Source: an uncultured Actinomycetes bacterium
GTDB lineage: Bacteria > Actinomycetota > Acidimicrobiia > Acidimicrobiales > RAAP-2
DNA: 55,305 nt
Direction: 5' to 3'
Assembly: GCA_903860915.1 (NCBI GenBank)
Contig: CAIOSJ010000002.1
Coordinates: forward strand, 1-55,305
Shown here: positions 24,756-35,400 of the stretch, piece by piece
Layout: the number at the start of each line of letters is the position of its first letter
How positions within the stretch are numbered: position 1 is the stretch's first letter
Program-made: the position numbers and the translations under genes
Notes under the pieces: model-generated
Told to the model about the DNA's origin: nothing
The model's input: only the letters and a program-made list of their open reading frames with translations
Database searches by the model: none

Positions 24756-25555
24756 GGCTTGCTCCATTTTCTCGCGATTGATTCGCTGACGAGTGTGGCG
24801 GCTTGTTGTAATAGCGAAGTCGTCACGTCGTGACGAAGGACTTCGCCAGTCGCGGTGGAGAGGGCCACCACGCGCAGAGGAACCACGCCAGTGCGCAAGG
24901 TTTCGAGCAAGGCGTGGTAGTTCAAGACTAATTCGCTGCTGTTATCGAGGGGACCGGTGATGACGTCAAAGAGGGCCACCGATGAGTGTAAAGAACTACT
25001 TGATCCAACAACGAGGTCGATGCGGTCCCGCACGATGACGTCGCCGCCACCGAGGTGCTGGATGATCGAAACGCTGGAGCGAGGATTCCAGGTGGACTGG
25101 AGGTGACCGAAATGCTGGAGGAGAACCACGCTGTGGGCAGTGACGTCCGTGGCGAGGCGAGCTCGTTCGTCGGGCTCGAGTTGGTCGAAGGCCAACTTAC
25201 TCTCGGGGTGTGGCCGGGTGGACATCCAGGCCGCAACGGCGTCGAGGTAGGGATCGGTGATGACGAAGCCCACCGCGATGAGGCGAAGAATTTCGGCCAC
25301 GAGAATGCCCCTGAGTCGCCCCAGTGGCGCCTGCTGGCGTACGACACCAGTAAAGGTCGCACGCAGGTCCTGGGGGCTGATGAGTAGGGGACTGCTGCGT
25401 CGTCGACCGTGGCTGACGAGGTAGAGGGCGTCTTCCAAATTGGCTCGGAGGCCAGCGGCGGTGTGACGGTCACTGGGCGGTCGCGACGCCGGATCGCCAC
25501 GAAGTATTTCGGCGATGCGGGGGAATTCTTTCGTCGGCGTCATAGTCATGGGCAT
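24752..25555 (-). CDS. Unknown protein B of the Lhr neighbourhood (possible degenerate PD-(D/E)xK fold)
   Basis: A 267-residue protein of unknown function. The C-terminal half contains IVRDRIDLVVGSS, then VALFDVITGPLD about 20 residues on, and ELVLNYHALLETLRTGVVPLRVVALSTATGEV. This order resembles RecB/Cas4-like PD-(D/E)xK domains, whose last part often reads LRYHALLxTLRxG with GRVDLV and DxKT, but the catalytic Lys appears to be replaced by Ile-Thr. The N-terminal half is helical. The start could be any of three ATGs at 25555, 25549 and 25543. It is divergent from the 45-residue membrane gene and lhr, with a 38-nt gap. Confidence 0.72.
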   Translation of the reverse strand: MPMTMTPTKEFPRIAEILRGDPASRPPSDRHTAAGLRANLEDALYLVSHGRRRSSPLLISPQDLRATFTGVVRQQAPLGRLRGILVAEILRLIAVGFVITDPYLDAVAAWMSTRPHPESKLAFDQLEPDERARLATDVTAHSVVLLQHFGHLQSTWNPRSSVSIIQHLGGGDVIVRDRIDLVVGSSSSLHSSVALFDVITGPLDNSSELVLNYHALLETLRTGVVPLRVVALSTATGEVLRHDVTTSLLQQAATLVSESIARKWSKP

Positions 25556-25581
25556 ACTTTGCCGAGGCGCTGTCACACGGG

Positions 25582-25587
25582 TATCGT
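25582..25587 (+). promoter_or_regulatory. -10 box (TATCGT) of a leaderless small membrane gene
   Basis: TATCGT is followed by 6 nt and GTG at 25594. It supports the reality of the small gene that precedes lhr. Confidence 0.45.
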
Positions 25588-25593
25588 GAAGGC

Positions 25594-25731
25594 GTGACCG
25601 TAGCATTTATCCTCGTCTTCTCTCTTTTTGTCGTGGTCACCGCCGTCTTGATTGTTGCGACTATCCGCTGGACGGTGCGCCGTGAGCGCACCCTTCGGAT
25701 GTCACAGCCGCCTGCCACGCTGGATGAATGA
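25594..25731 (+). CDS. 45-residue single-pass membrane protein overlapping lhr
   Basis: The frame from GTG 25594 encodes 45 residues. They form one hydrophobic helix (FILVFSLFVVVTAVLIVATI, about residues 5-24) followed by a basic stretch (RWTVRRERTLR) and a short acidic tail. The stop (25729-25731) overlaps the lhr ATG (25728) in an ATGA, so translation is coupled. No family is recognised. The leaderless-type -10 box, the membrane topology (positive-inside) and the coupling support a real gene. Confidence 0.6.
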   Translation: MTVAFILVFSLFVVVTAVLIVATIRWTVRRERTLRMSQPPATLDE

Positions 25732-28700
25732 CCGACTCGCCACTGGCCGCATTTCATCCAGTCGTCCGAGCGTGGTTCGCCGAGAAGTTCCCCACTGGTC
25801 CCACCGCACCGCAGGAAGCCGCGTGGCCAGAGATTCCCCGGGGCCGCGACGTACTCGTCGCCTCGCCGACGGGTAGTGGTAAAACTCTGACGGCCTTCCT
25901 CGTCGCCATCAACGAGATGTGGGTCAACCCCCCAGCTGAAAAACTTTTAGGTCCTCGCGTCGTGTACCTCTCCCCCCTGCGAGCTCTCGCGACCGACGTT
26001 CAACAGAACTTGTTGCAGCCGCTCGCGGAGTTAAAGGCCCTCGGAGAACGCATGGGCTACGCGGCGCCGGATATTCGCGTGGACGTGCGCACCGGTGATA
26101 CCAGCTCCTCGGAGCGAGCTAGCCAGAAGCGCCGTCCCGCGCATATTTATGTGACGACCCCCGAAACCTTCTATCTGTTGCTCACTACGAAACACGGCCG
26201 GACCATGATGCGTCAAGTGGAAACCATCATCATCGACGAGATCCACACCATGTGTCGCGACAAGCGGGGTTCTCACCTGACCTTGTCACTCGAACGCCTC
26301 GAGCGACTCTGCAGCGAGTCATCACGACCTCGCCCGCAGCGCATTGGCCTCTCGGCGACGCAACGCCCCCTCGACCTCGTCGCCAGCATGCTTTCGGGGG
26401 TGGGCCCGGGCCGAGCGACCACCATTCTCGACTGCTCGAGGCGCCGACCCATCACACTTTCTTTGGAACTGCCGAGCAGTGATCTCGATTCAGTTCTCTC
26501 CACGGAGCAGTTCAATGATGTGCTTAGTCGTCTGTGCGGCATCATCAATGAGCATCGCACCACCCTGATTTTCGTTCAGAGTCGGAGACTGGCCGAACGC
26601 CTCGCCCACCTGCTCACGGAAGCCTTGATGGAGGAAGGGTCGCTGGATGACGCTGAACTACTGGTGGCCTCTCATCACGGGTCCCTCTCGTATAGTCGCC
26701 GCCGCGACGTGGAGCAGCGCCTCCGTAGTGGGTCGTTACGCGCCCTCGTGGCCACCGCATCGCTGGAATTAGGTATTGACATTGGCCCGGTAGAAGCCGT
26801 GTGCCAGATCGGCTCACCCCGCTTCATTGCGACCTTTCTCCAGCGCGTCGGCCGTGCGAATCACCACGTCGGTGGCGTCCCGCGGGGTTACCTCTTCCCC
26901 TTGACGCGTCACGAGTTGGTCGAAGCCATCGCGGTTCTCGACGCCGTGGACTCGGGGGAACTCGACGTGATTGAGCCACCCGTGATGCCCCTGGACATAC
27001 TGGCCCAGCAGATCGTGGCCGAAGTGGCCTCGCGGGACTCGGATCGAATCGAAGATCTCTACGACATGGTCCGAGCGGCCGCCCCGTATCGAGACCTCAC
27101 TCCCGAAACCTTCGCGGAAGTGATTGAAATGTCGGCTCGGGGAATCGAGACGGGTCACGGAGCCAAGGGGGCGTTGCTGCACTACGACGCCGTGGCGAAA
27201 GAGGTGCGTCCGCGACGCGGTGCCTATCTGGTGGCGCTCCTCAACGGTGGCGCCATCCCCGATACGGGTGAATTTCAGGTGGTGCTCGATCCCGAGGGCA
27301 CGGTGCTCGGCTCGCTGGACGAGGAATTCGCCATAGAGAGTTCACCCGGCGACGTCTTTCTCCTGGGCACGCACGCGTGGCGAGTGGTTCGTATTGAGGG
27401 CTCCAAGGTGCGCGTCGTTGATGCCCAGGGGGCCGAGCCCAACGCCCCCTTCTGGTTCGGCGAGTCGCCAGGTCGTAGCTACGAACTCGGCGGGGTCGTG
27501 GCCGACATCCACGACCGACTGCTCGACCCGCTCGCGCGACGTGACGGCCCAGCGGCGCAAAAGTTACTCCTCGAGATTCCCGGCGTCTCGGAATCAGCCG
27601 CCACGCAGGCGGTGGCCTTCCTCTCGCAGAGCTACGACGTGCTCGGTTCGCTGCCCACGCGTGACGTCATCGTGATTGAGCGATTCTTTGACGAGACCCA
27701 CTCCAGTCATTTAGTTATTCACTCCCCCTTCGGTGCGCGCATGAACCGAGCGCTGGGTCTGGCTCTGCGTAAACGATTCTGCGTTAGCTTTGACTTCGAA
27801 CTGCAAGCCGCGGCGGACGACGATGCCCTGACGATAGCGCTCGGCCCGCATCACTCTTTTTCTCTCGACACCGTCATGAAGATGGTGAAGTCTCACTCGG
27901 TTCGTGAGGTCTTAACCCAGGCGGTGCTCCCACTACCAATGTTGCAGGTGCGCTGGCGTTGGAACGCGAGCCGGGCCCTGCTCATCCAACGAACGCAGAC
28001 CTCCAAGAAGAGGCCCATCAATTTCCAAAGAATGGATGCCGCCGATTTGTTGGCCGCCACGTGGCCGTCGCTCGCCGCCTGCCAAGAAAATGCACCGGCG
28101 GGGCCCATCGAGATTCCCGGGCACATCCTCGTTCGCCAGACAATCGCCGACGTGTTGTGCGAGCCCCTCGACGTGACACGGCTGGAAGCCCTGCTCGCGA
28201 AGGTGGAGAGTGGCACCATTCGGGTGCACCACGTGGACAGCCCCGGTGCATCGCTCCTGGCCCACGGCATCATCAACGGACGTCCGAATACCTTCCTCGA
28301 TGACGCCGCCCTCGAAGATCGACGCTCACGCGCCGTGGAGACCTCACGGGGAACGAATCCCCGAGACGCTTCGGGTCTCCCGGAAGTGCACGACGCGAAC
28401 GCCCTGGACCCGGCCGCGGTCTCGGCCATAGTGGCCCAACTGGCCCCACGGGTTCGTAGCGCCGATGAGTTGCACGACTTTGTGCTCGACACTGGTGTGA
28501 TCCGTCCAGTTGAAGAGTGGGTCATTTTTTACGACGAACTCGTCGCGAAGGGTCGAATGACCTCCAACGGAGGTCTCTGGATCTCAACGTCGGAGCCGGA
28601 CTCGGTGGCGCGGCTCGCGGATGACGACGAATTCGCGGCCCGAACCTTACGAGGTCACCTGCACGTGGCTGGACCGGTGACGATAGACGAGATAATCGCC

Positions 28701-29942
28701 GAAGCAGCACTCGGAGCGGGGCCACTACGTGGAGCTCCCCTCACCGCGGGGCGAGCGGCCACGGCTATGGCGCGGCTCGAGGGCAGTGGCTTTGCGATGC
28801 AGACTCCCGATCAGCGTTGGTGCGCGCGCAACACCTACGCCCGGCTCAACAGTCAGGCGCGCCGGGTGCGGCGGGCGAGCTATCCGACCGTGTCGGCAAA
28901 TCGCTACCTCGGCTTCGTCGCCGCCTGGCAGCACGCAGCACCCGGTACCCACTTAGTGGGTCGCGACGGCTTGCTCGAGGTCATCGAGCAACTCCAGGGC
29001 TACGAGGCTCCGGCTGGGGAGTGGGAAGCTCGCATCTTGCCCGCCCGCGTGGAGGGCTTCAACCAAAAGTGGCTGGACGAGCTCTGTCTCTCCGGCGAAG
29101 TTACCTGGGGGCGAATGACGCGCCGTGACGGGGCCGATGATAACGGGCGGGGCGCGACCACGCCGTCAGCCGCGACACCGCTCACCTTGACCCTGCGTCG
29201 TGATCGCTTGATGCAACTACGCGCCAGTCGCCAGAGTGACGTTGTCACGGCGCCGTCGACGGGACCGGCTAGTGACATCTACCAAGCCCTGAAGTCGAAT
29301 GGGGCACTCTTTCGCTCGGAAATGCCAGAGTTGACCAATCGTTTAAGTAGCGAAGTCGACGAGGGGGTGTGGGACCTCGTGGCCCGCGGCCTGGTAACGG
29401 CCGACGCCTTCAGCGCGGTGCGTTCGCTGCTGCACGCGAGACTGCGCGCCGCAACGAGCGGTCGGACGAGTCACGCGCGGAGCCGCAGTTTGCGTACGCA
29501 CCGCGCCCCGATTTCAACGGGGGTTGGTGAGGGGCGGTGGTCACTTATTCCAACCAACGAAGAAGCCATTGGAATTTTGGAAATGGAGAACCTCGCCGCC
29601 CACGTCGCTCGCCAACTCCTGATTCGTTGGGGGATTGTGGCGTACGAGCACTTCGCCCGCGACGCCTACCGCGTACCGTGGCGCTACGTGGTCTGGGCTC
29701 TGCGCTCCTTGGAGGCACGGGGCGAAGTTATTGGTGGACGCTTTATTGAAGGCCTGGCCGGTGAACAGTTCGCCCACCCTCGGGCGCTGGATCAACTCAC
29801 GCACGAAGTCACGCATTCCTGCGTCACGCTGTCCGCGAGTGATCCTCTCAATCTCAGTGGAGACTTCCTCGACAGTGAGCGCATAGCGGCTCGAGCGGGC
29901 AACAGCCTGCTGCTCTCCGAGGGTGTGCTGAGCGCCGTTTAG
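25728..29942 (+). CDS. lhr: Lhr-type superfamily 2 DNA helicase (large)
   Basis: A 1404-residue Lhr protein. The core has Walker A (ASPTGSGKTLTAF), the DEIH box in IIIDEIHTMCRDKRGSHLTLSLERLE, motif III (GLSATQRP), motif IV-VI (TLIFVQSRRLAERL, ATASLELGIDIG, QRVGRANHHVGG), a winged-helix domain and the Lhr beta-barrel (FLLGTHAWRVV). It is followed by the long Lhr C-terminal domain. Lhr is a 3'-5' ATP-dependent helicase and translocase linked to crosslink repair in mycobacteria. This gene matches the long form seen in actinobacteria. The C-terminal Lhr-CTD oligomerises in the mycobacterial enzyme. It is coupled to the 45-residue membrane gene, and its stop interlocks with the small antisense gene (29939-30157). 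Confidence 0.93.
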   Translation: MTDSPLAAFHPVVRAWFAEKFPTGPTAPQEAAWPEIPRGRDVLVASPTGSGKTLTAFLVAINEMWVNPPAEKLLGPRVVYLSPLRALATDVQQNLLQPLAELKALGERMGYAAPDIRVDVRTGDTSSSERASQKRRPAHIYVTTPETFYLLLTTKHGRTMMRQVETIIIDEIHTMCRDKRGSHLTLSLERLERLCSESSRPRPQRIGLSATQRPLDLVASMLSGVGPGRATTILDCSRRRPITLSLELPSSDLDSVLSTEQFNDVLSRLCGIINEHRTTLIFVQSRRLAERLAHLLTEALMEEGSLDDAELLVASHHGSLSYSRRRDVEQRLRSGSLRALVATASLELGIDIGPVEAVCQIGSPRFIATFLQRVGRANHHVGGVPRGYLFPLTRHELVEAIAVLDAVDSGELDVIEPPVMPLDILAQQIVAEVASRDSDRIEDLYDMVRAAAPYRDLTPETFAEVIEMSARGIETGHGAKGALLHYDAVAKEVRPRRGAYLVALLNGGAIPDTGEFQVVLDPEGTVLGSLDEEFAIESSPGDVFLLGTHAWRVVRIEGSKVRVVDAQGAEPNAPFWFGESPGRSYELGGVVADIHDRLLDPLARRDGPAAQKLLLEIPGVSESAATQAVAFLSQSYDVLGSLPTRDVIVIERFFDETHSSHLVIHSPFGARMNRALGLALRKRFCVSFDFELQAAADDDALTIALGPHHSFSLDTVMKMVKSHSVREVLTQAVLPLPMLQVRWRWNASRALLIQRTQTSKKRPINFQRMDAADLLAATWPSLAACQENAPAGPIEIPGHILVRQTIADVLCEPLDVTRLEALLAKVESGTIRVHHVDSPGASLLAHGIINGRPNTFLDDAALEDRRSRAVETSRGTNPRDASGLPEVHDANALDPAAVSAIVAQLAPRVRSADELHDFVLDTGVIRPVEEWVIFYDELVAKGRMTSNGGLWISTSEPDSVARLADDDEFAARTLRGHLHVAGPVTIDEIIAEAALGAGPLRGAPLTAGRAATAMARLEGSGFAMQTPDQRWCARNTYARLNSQARRVRRASYPTVSANRYLGFVAAWQHAAPGTHLVGRDGLLEVIEQLQGYEAPAGEWEARILPARVEGFNQKWLDELCLSGEVTWGRMTRRDGADDNGRGATTPSAATPLTLTLRRDRLMQLRASRQSDVVTAPSTGPASDIYQALKSNGALFRSEMPELTNRLSSEVDEGVWDLVARGLVTADAFSAVRSLLHARLRAATSGRTSHARSRSLRTHRAPISTGVGEGRWSLIPTNEEAIGILEMENLAAHVARQLLIRWGIVAYEHFARDAYRVPWRYVVWALRSLEARGEVIGGRFIEGLAGEQFAHPRALDQLTHEVTHSCVTLSASDPLNLSGDFLDSERIAARAGNSLLLSEGVLSAV

Positions 29943-30157
29943 ACAGCGTCGCGATCGTGTTCGAGTTGGTCCACACGTTGCTGTAGTTCAGTCACGGTCG
30001 CCCGCAGCGTGGCGAGGACTTCTTCCATTCGCTGATCAACACGAGTGTCAATTTGTTCGCGGACGCGTCCGTCGATGGAGTCGACGACGGGCTGGGCGAT
30101 TTGTTTGACAAGGGCGAAGAGGTCGTTAGATTTTCCGATGGATTCGCCGCTAGTCAT
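29939..30157 (-). CDS. Small coiled-coil protein
   Basis: A 72-residue protein with Ser/Thr-rich N-terminus and two helices. The second (about 45-70) has heptad-like hydrophobics (VLATLRATVTELQQRVDQLEHD), suggesting a coiled coil. No recognised family; it is vaguely similar to phasin-like or polyhydroxyalkanoate-associated short helices, which is not enough to name it. The ATG at 30157 is preceded by TAACCT and 6 nt, matching the leaderless pattern seen elsewhere. It converges on lhr, overlapping 4 nt (TTAG). Confidence 0.6.
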   Translation of the reverse strand: MTSGESIGKSNDLFALVKQIAQPVVDSIDGRVREQIDTRVDQRMEEVLATLRATVTELQQRVDQLEHDRDAV

Positions 30158-30163
30158 GACCCT

Positions 30164-30169
30164 AGGTTA
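30164..30169 (-). promoter_or_regulatory. -10 box (TAACCT) of a leaderless transcript
   Basis: On the minus strand TAACCT, 6 nt, then ATG at 30157. Confidence 0.45.
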
Positions 30170-32407
30170 CGGCGTTGTCGGGGGGCAGTAGGTGCCGGCG
30201 TCAAACTGCAGGGTGTTAAAGATGCCCGAAAATGGCGGCGACGTGAGGGTGGCCATCTGCTGGCTTAGGAGGACGCAGCGATCCGAAAAGGATATAAAGC
30301 CCCGTACGTTGCTGCCGTAGCTGCCGGCGATGCGCTTTGGCGGAATCATCGAGGCGACGGCTACTCCTCGCGCGTGGGCCTTACTCAGTGGGCGCGTGAG
30401 TGGAACGTTCAGCGAGACGCCGTTGTAGTTGGCGGCGATGGTGGCCTGTTCGGAGTTGGCTCCATCGCTAATAGCCAGGGACTGCCCGGCGTTGAAGTAG
30501 TGGTTGGAGCTGAGGGAGATGGTGCTGGCGGAAGGGAGTGAGGCTGCGGTCGTGACGGCGTCACCCCAACCAAAGGCCACTGCGATAAAGACCGGTAGTG
30601 GCTGACTAGCTAGGGAGTAGTTTCGGTACTCCGACTGCGAGGCGTAGACCCCGGCCTTCAGGCTGCTGTCCACCGACGCGATACCGTCGCTCCAGCCACT
30701 CAGTATGGACTTCCAGTTAGCAACCCAGAAGGCCAGACTCGCCGCTGTCGTGACCGAGCCGTCCAGACCGGAGTGATTATCGGGGTAGCCCTCGGGGTCA
30801 AAGATGACCCAGTCCGGCTTCAGGCCGAGTCCCAGGCTGCGGTAGCTATCGATTTGCTGGGCCACCCACACCCCCGCTGCTCGGCCGTGGGCGTAGTAGG
30901 TGGCGGCCGTCTTCGCTTCGCCGGAGAGGGGGCCACTGGCTGTCCAAAATGAGAGCCAGGTGGTTCGCTTGCGCGAGGCCGCCAGAGTTTGACCAAGCTG
31001 ATAGTCGGGTGATTGCGCCACCGATACGCCACGAGGGAGACCAATCCATGGTGCCGAGGTCGTGCCCAGTGCACCGGTACCGGTGACAATGGGCCATCCG
31101 TCACGAATGGCTTGAGACCATTTCGACGAGGGAATGGCGTAGACCCCAGTTCCGTTGGGTGCCGGGGTGGCGACGCCGAGGGCCACGAGCGTGACCTTGC
31201 CGTTGACGCCGAAGCCCGTGACGTAGTTGGTGATGGTTTTGGCGTTCGAGCCGCCGGTCGCGGAAGCGTCAACACTGGTCCACGACCCCCCGGCGCGTTT
31301 GGAATAGACGAAGAGATCGCCCCAGCTATTGGCCTGACCGGCGACGGTGAGAGTGGACCCAGAATTATTCACAAAGAGAGTGCCGGTGAGTTGTGGCGCG
31401 GAAGGCAGTGACAGGGAAATATCCGCTGAAGTCCAGTTAAAGGTGCCGTTACTGAGCACACCCGTCGAGAGTTGCACGTCACCGCTCGTAGTGAGATTGG
31501 CGATCGTAAAGCCGGTGACTGAACTCGCCACGCTAAAGGAGCCTGGCAATGAGGGGATGGCCGTCGTGGCACTGAGGTCGGTGGCCACCCAGCCACCGGC
31601 ACTGTGACCCGCCGCGCGCAGCATGATGAGGTGACTGGAGGGGTCGACGTAGAACAGGGTTTCAACCTCATCGCTGAGGGTGGGCACCAGAGTGAGACTG
31701 ACAGCGTTGGAGGGGATTGTGGCGGCCACGGACAGGTCAACGCGACGAAGTGTAAAAGTTGCGCCGATCGAGAGAGAGACAAAAATCTGTGCGTCACTCG
31801 TCGCGGCTACGAGATCGACGCGACCATCGTGATAGAGGCTGGTGATCGGGCCATGAAAGACATCCTTGGTGATTTTTGACAGATCGCGAAAGTGCCAGGC
31901 GGGTTCGGCCCAGCCCACTCTCTGGTGGGCCATGATGGTCGTGGACTGCAAGGCCGTATCAACCTCTACCAAGTGCCCTTCGGGGGTGAGGTAGGTCACG
32001 AAGGTGTTACCCGCGCTGTCGTAGGCGACGGTGGGATCACCCCCGGCGAGGGGAATCTTGACCAGGGTGGTGAGATCCAGTAGTTGACCCGTGCTGGGGG
32101 TGAGCAGAACGACGTGCTGTTGGTCTGTGCGAAAGATAATTTGCTGCAGACCGGTGGGGTCGGTGGCGCATTGCGGGTTGCCCAGCACGTGGACGGTGGA
32201 AGTAGCGCCCAGCAGCGGGGTTGCGTCGTAGGGGAGAGGTCCCGTGTTCGTCGTCGCGAATGCGTAGAGGGCCGGCACCGCGACTGCGGGAGTAGTTGCG
32301 TCCGACCAGGTACTGACCGAGATGCCGCTGACGAGACTGAGCAGGCTCGCGATGATGACACGCAGCCAGTGTCGACGGATTCCCCTTGGCATCTCGCTCG
32401 AGGCCAT
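30167..32407 (-). CDS. Exported protein with repeat module and C-terminal TIM-barrel-like (DUF1906-type) domain
   Basis: A 746-residue protein with a signal sequence (HWLRVIIASLLSLVSGISVS). The N-terminal half (about 60-430) has beta-rich repeats with LTPEGHLVEV, STGQLLDLTTLVKIPLAGGDPT and WTSADISLSLPSA, similar to repeats in the two sedolisins upstream. The C-terminal half (about 450-746) has PWIGLPRGVSVAQSPD, LKPDWVIFDPEGYPDNHSG and FIAVAFGWGD. These resemble the glycoside-hydrolase-like TIM barrel of DUF1906/Rv2525c proteins, a moderate inference. The ATG shares one base with the stop of the preceding sedolisin gene, so it is the last gene of a three-gene exported cluster. A cell-wall glycan or surface-binding role is plausible. 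Confidence 0.78.
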   Translation of the reverse strand: MASSEMPRGIRRHWLRVIIASLLSLVSGISVSTWSDATTPAVAVPALYAFATTNTGPLPYDATPLLGATSTVHVLGNPQCATDPTGLQQIIFRTDQQHVVLLTPSTGQLLDLTTLVKIPLAGGDPTVAYDSAGNTFVTYLTPEGHLVEVDTALQSTTIMAHQRVGWAEPAWHFRDLSKITKDVFHGPITSLYHDGRVDLVAATSDAQIFVSLSIGATFTLRRVDLSVAATIPSNAVSLTLVPTLSDEVETLFYVDPSSHLIMLRAAGHSAGGWVATDLSATTAIPSLPGSFSVASSVTGFTIANLTTSGDVQLSTGVLSNGTFNWTSADISLSLPSAPQLTGTLFVNNSGSTLTVAGQANSWGDLFVYSKRAGGSWTSVDASATGGSNAKTITNYVTGFGVNGKVTLVALGVATPAPNGTGVYAIPSSKWSQAIRDGWPIVTGTGALGTTSAPWIGLPRGVSVAQSPDYQLGQTLAASRKRTTWLSFWTASGPLSGEAKTAATYYAHGRAAGVWVAQQIDSYRSLGLGLKPDWVIFDPEGYPDNHSGLDGSVTTAASLAFWVANWKSILSGWSDGIASVDSSLKAGVYASQSEYRNYSLASQPLPVFIAVAFGWGDAVTTAASLPSASTISLSSNHYFNAGQSLAISDGANSEQATIAANYNGVSLNVPLTRPLSKAHARGVAVASMIPPKRIAGSYGSNVRGFISFSDRCVLLSQQMATLTSPPFSGIFNTLQFDAGTYCPPTTP

Positions 32408-35400
32408 CAGGCCGTTACTTGGTAGGAGCGTCCCGCAATGGTGAGTACCGGTGAGACGCCGGAGGAGACGACCGCGTTAGTGAGGTTAAGCCCAAAGAGA
32501 CTGTTCGCGTCGAGGGCGGTCCAACTCGACAGCGGCGCTACCAAGGAGTAGGCGCCGACTCGATTTCGAACGAGCACGCACCATCCGAGCGAGGTGCTAA
32601 CCCACCACTGACTGGTCGCACCGAGATTGGAACTGGCCACGGTGGTGGCCAGTGAAACCATCCAGGGGCTGGCCGTCGTGGCGCTAAAGATCACTACGGC
32701 GCCGCCACTGGTTCGCCCCAACAGGGCGAGGTGGCCGTGATCACTCACGAGTACGGGATTACCCACGAGCGAGTTACTACCCGAGGTAGAAAAATGTGTG
32801 GCGCCACCGACCTCGACCGCTGAGACTTTGGGGGAACTGGCTACGACCCAGTAACTAGCGCCGGCCCGTACCGCGACGGCGCCACTCTGGGCCAGTGACC
32901 CGAGGAGGCTGGGCGTTCCGGTGGCCAGCGGGATTTTCAACTGAGTGCTGCGATCCAGCAAGGTCCACTTATTGGTGGCGACTTGCAGCACGTCGCTGAA
33001 GAGATGCCCGGTGGTGGTCACGTAGGCAATCGTTAGTGAGCCCTGGATTCTGGTGTCGCTGATGGCCACCACTCCGTTAACCCCGACGCCCGCTGCGTTT
33101 ATGGCGGTGAGGTCGCTGAGGCGTGGCGCCGGGCCATCGGCGTCGATGACTACAACGAGGTGACTTCCCGCCACCCAGGCCACTGAGCAGTTGACGCCGT
33201 TGCACGAGAGCGCCGGGTCAGTAGTGGCGGACTTCAGTCCAAACTTCGCGGAGAGGTCAACTACGCGGCTTGTCGAACTCAGCAGAACGTGTCCGGTTTT
33301 ATTGCGCGCCGCCGCCATGATGCGCGAAGCATTGAGCGTCGTCGCGACCGGTCCGGTAGCGCTGAGACTGGCAATGAGCCCACTGACCACCTGGGCGCTG
33401 CCACCCCCACCGACGGTGGTCGTGGAGGTGGCGACGGTGGTGCCGTTACTGGTGACGCGGACGGACACTGTTCCCGGTGAGAGCTTGACGACGGCAAAAC
33501 TGTAGGCGCCGGTATTCGAAGTGAGGGTGGAAGTGCTCGACAGCACTCCACTACTGCCAGCGGTGACGCTAGCGGCGAGGTAGGCGCCAACTATGGGGAG
33601 GCCCGCGTGGTCACGTAGGGTGCCGGAAATGCTGAGAGTGCTGGTCGTCAAGGGGACTGTCGTGGGTGCGCTAAGGCTACTGAGGGCGGAAGAAACGACC
33701 GAGGGGCAAATACCGGAAGTGAAGTTGGCGCCCTGGGGTGTTCCGAGGCCGCTCGCCATGTCGTAGCCGGTGGCCGCTTGATACAGGGGTGCGGACGTCG
33801 CGTCGTATTGGCCGTAGAGGTTGTTGTCCCCCGTGGTGACGTCATTGAAACCAACCCCAGCCTGGGCTAATTGGTAGAGACGAGGATTGAGAAAACCGAG
33901 TCGCCCCGCGGCACAGGACTCCGCCGAGAGGGCGGCCACGCCGGCCAACAGTGGTGGCCCCATCGAAGTTCCACCAATGCGAACCCACTGGTGCTTGTAG
34001 TACTGAATGAAACCGTAGGAGGGGTCCGCCATCACCGAGAGATCGGGCACCATGCGTTTGCCGGCGTTCGCGAGTCCAGTGACCGTCTGCCAAGCGGGTT
34101 GGGGCCACAGGCTCGACGCACCACCTCCGGCGGCGCCGCTCCCGTCATTCCAGACGCTCTGATCCAGCGGGCTGAGAGAATTAACGACAACGCCACCGAC
34201 CCCCGTCACCAGTGGCTGGGAGGCGGGGTCGTCGACCGCGGTACAGGTAGACCCCACGTTGTTGGAACAGTCGGAAGTCGGTGGCACGTCGGTGGAAGCT
34301 GCGCAGTCCGACGAGCCCGAGTCCCCGGAGGCGGCGAAGACGGTTTGACCCTGGGCGGCCATTTGGGAAAATATTGGAGCTTCGATTTTGGCGTCGGATT
34401 GGGATTCGCAGATACCCCAAGAAACCGAGACGATACTGGCCGTGTTGTCGGCGGCAATGCGGGCGAAGACGTCGACGGGGCCCTTGACGTTATTGGGTCC
34501 GAGGTAGATTTTCAGCGCGGCCCCGGGAGCGATTACGCCAGCCTGTTCGATGTCCAAGGTGGTCTCGCTGTCGGCGGCACCCGTCGCGCCACCGTCAACC
34601 AAGACCGTCGACAGCGTCGGTGACACGTTGAGGCAAGTGAAGTAGTTCGAGATATCCGAACTCGAATAGTTGCCCAGTTCGTAGAGGGCAATGGTCTGAG
34701 TACGCCCGCTGTAACCACGAGCTGTGAGGGTGTCGGCTCCGTAAGCGGCGGCCTGCTGACTAGGGAGAAACCCGCCGATGCTGGCGGTGGCGGAAAGCCC
34801 CGAACAGTTGGGTGTCGTGGCGTTAGGCGAGGCCATCGATTTCGTGGTGGGGTACTGAGCGTTTCGAATGTTGTGGTGATAGCGGGGGTGAGCGTTCAGC
34901 CCGACTATGCCAGAAATACCAGCCGCAACTTCAGCGGGCAGCGAGGCTGGTGCTACGAACTGGGTTGACGCGATACCACCGGTAGGGGCAACCATGGCGA
35001 GTCGCGAGTTAAAGGCAGCGCTGACGTTGCTACTCGGGCCTGAGATTTCGAGGACGAGGGAGTTGGTCGACGAACGCTGAACGCTGAGGCCCTGGGCGGT
35101 GAAGAATCTCGAGAGACGAGAAAGATCACTGGGTCGCGGACCAAAACTTTGAAAAAATTGGGGCGAACTCAAGTAGTGGTGGTACCAGGGGGAACCGGGC
35201 GTGTTTTGATCGACGATGAGAGCATCGAGTCGAGCAGGGTTTCGGGGGGCGAGGACGACCCGGAAACTCACCTCGTCGCTGACGGCAGCGACGATACGTT
35301 CGTGACTACTGAGGAGTCCAGTGCTGATGCTGGTTCGAAGGGACGAAGCCGAAGCGACAGAAGGCAGGGCCAGCCCGCACAGCAGCAGGCTCAGGGCTAC

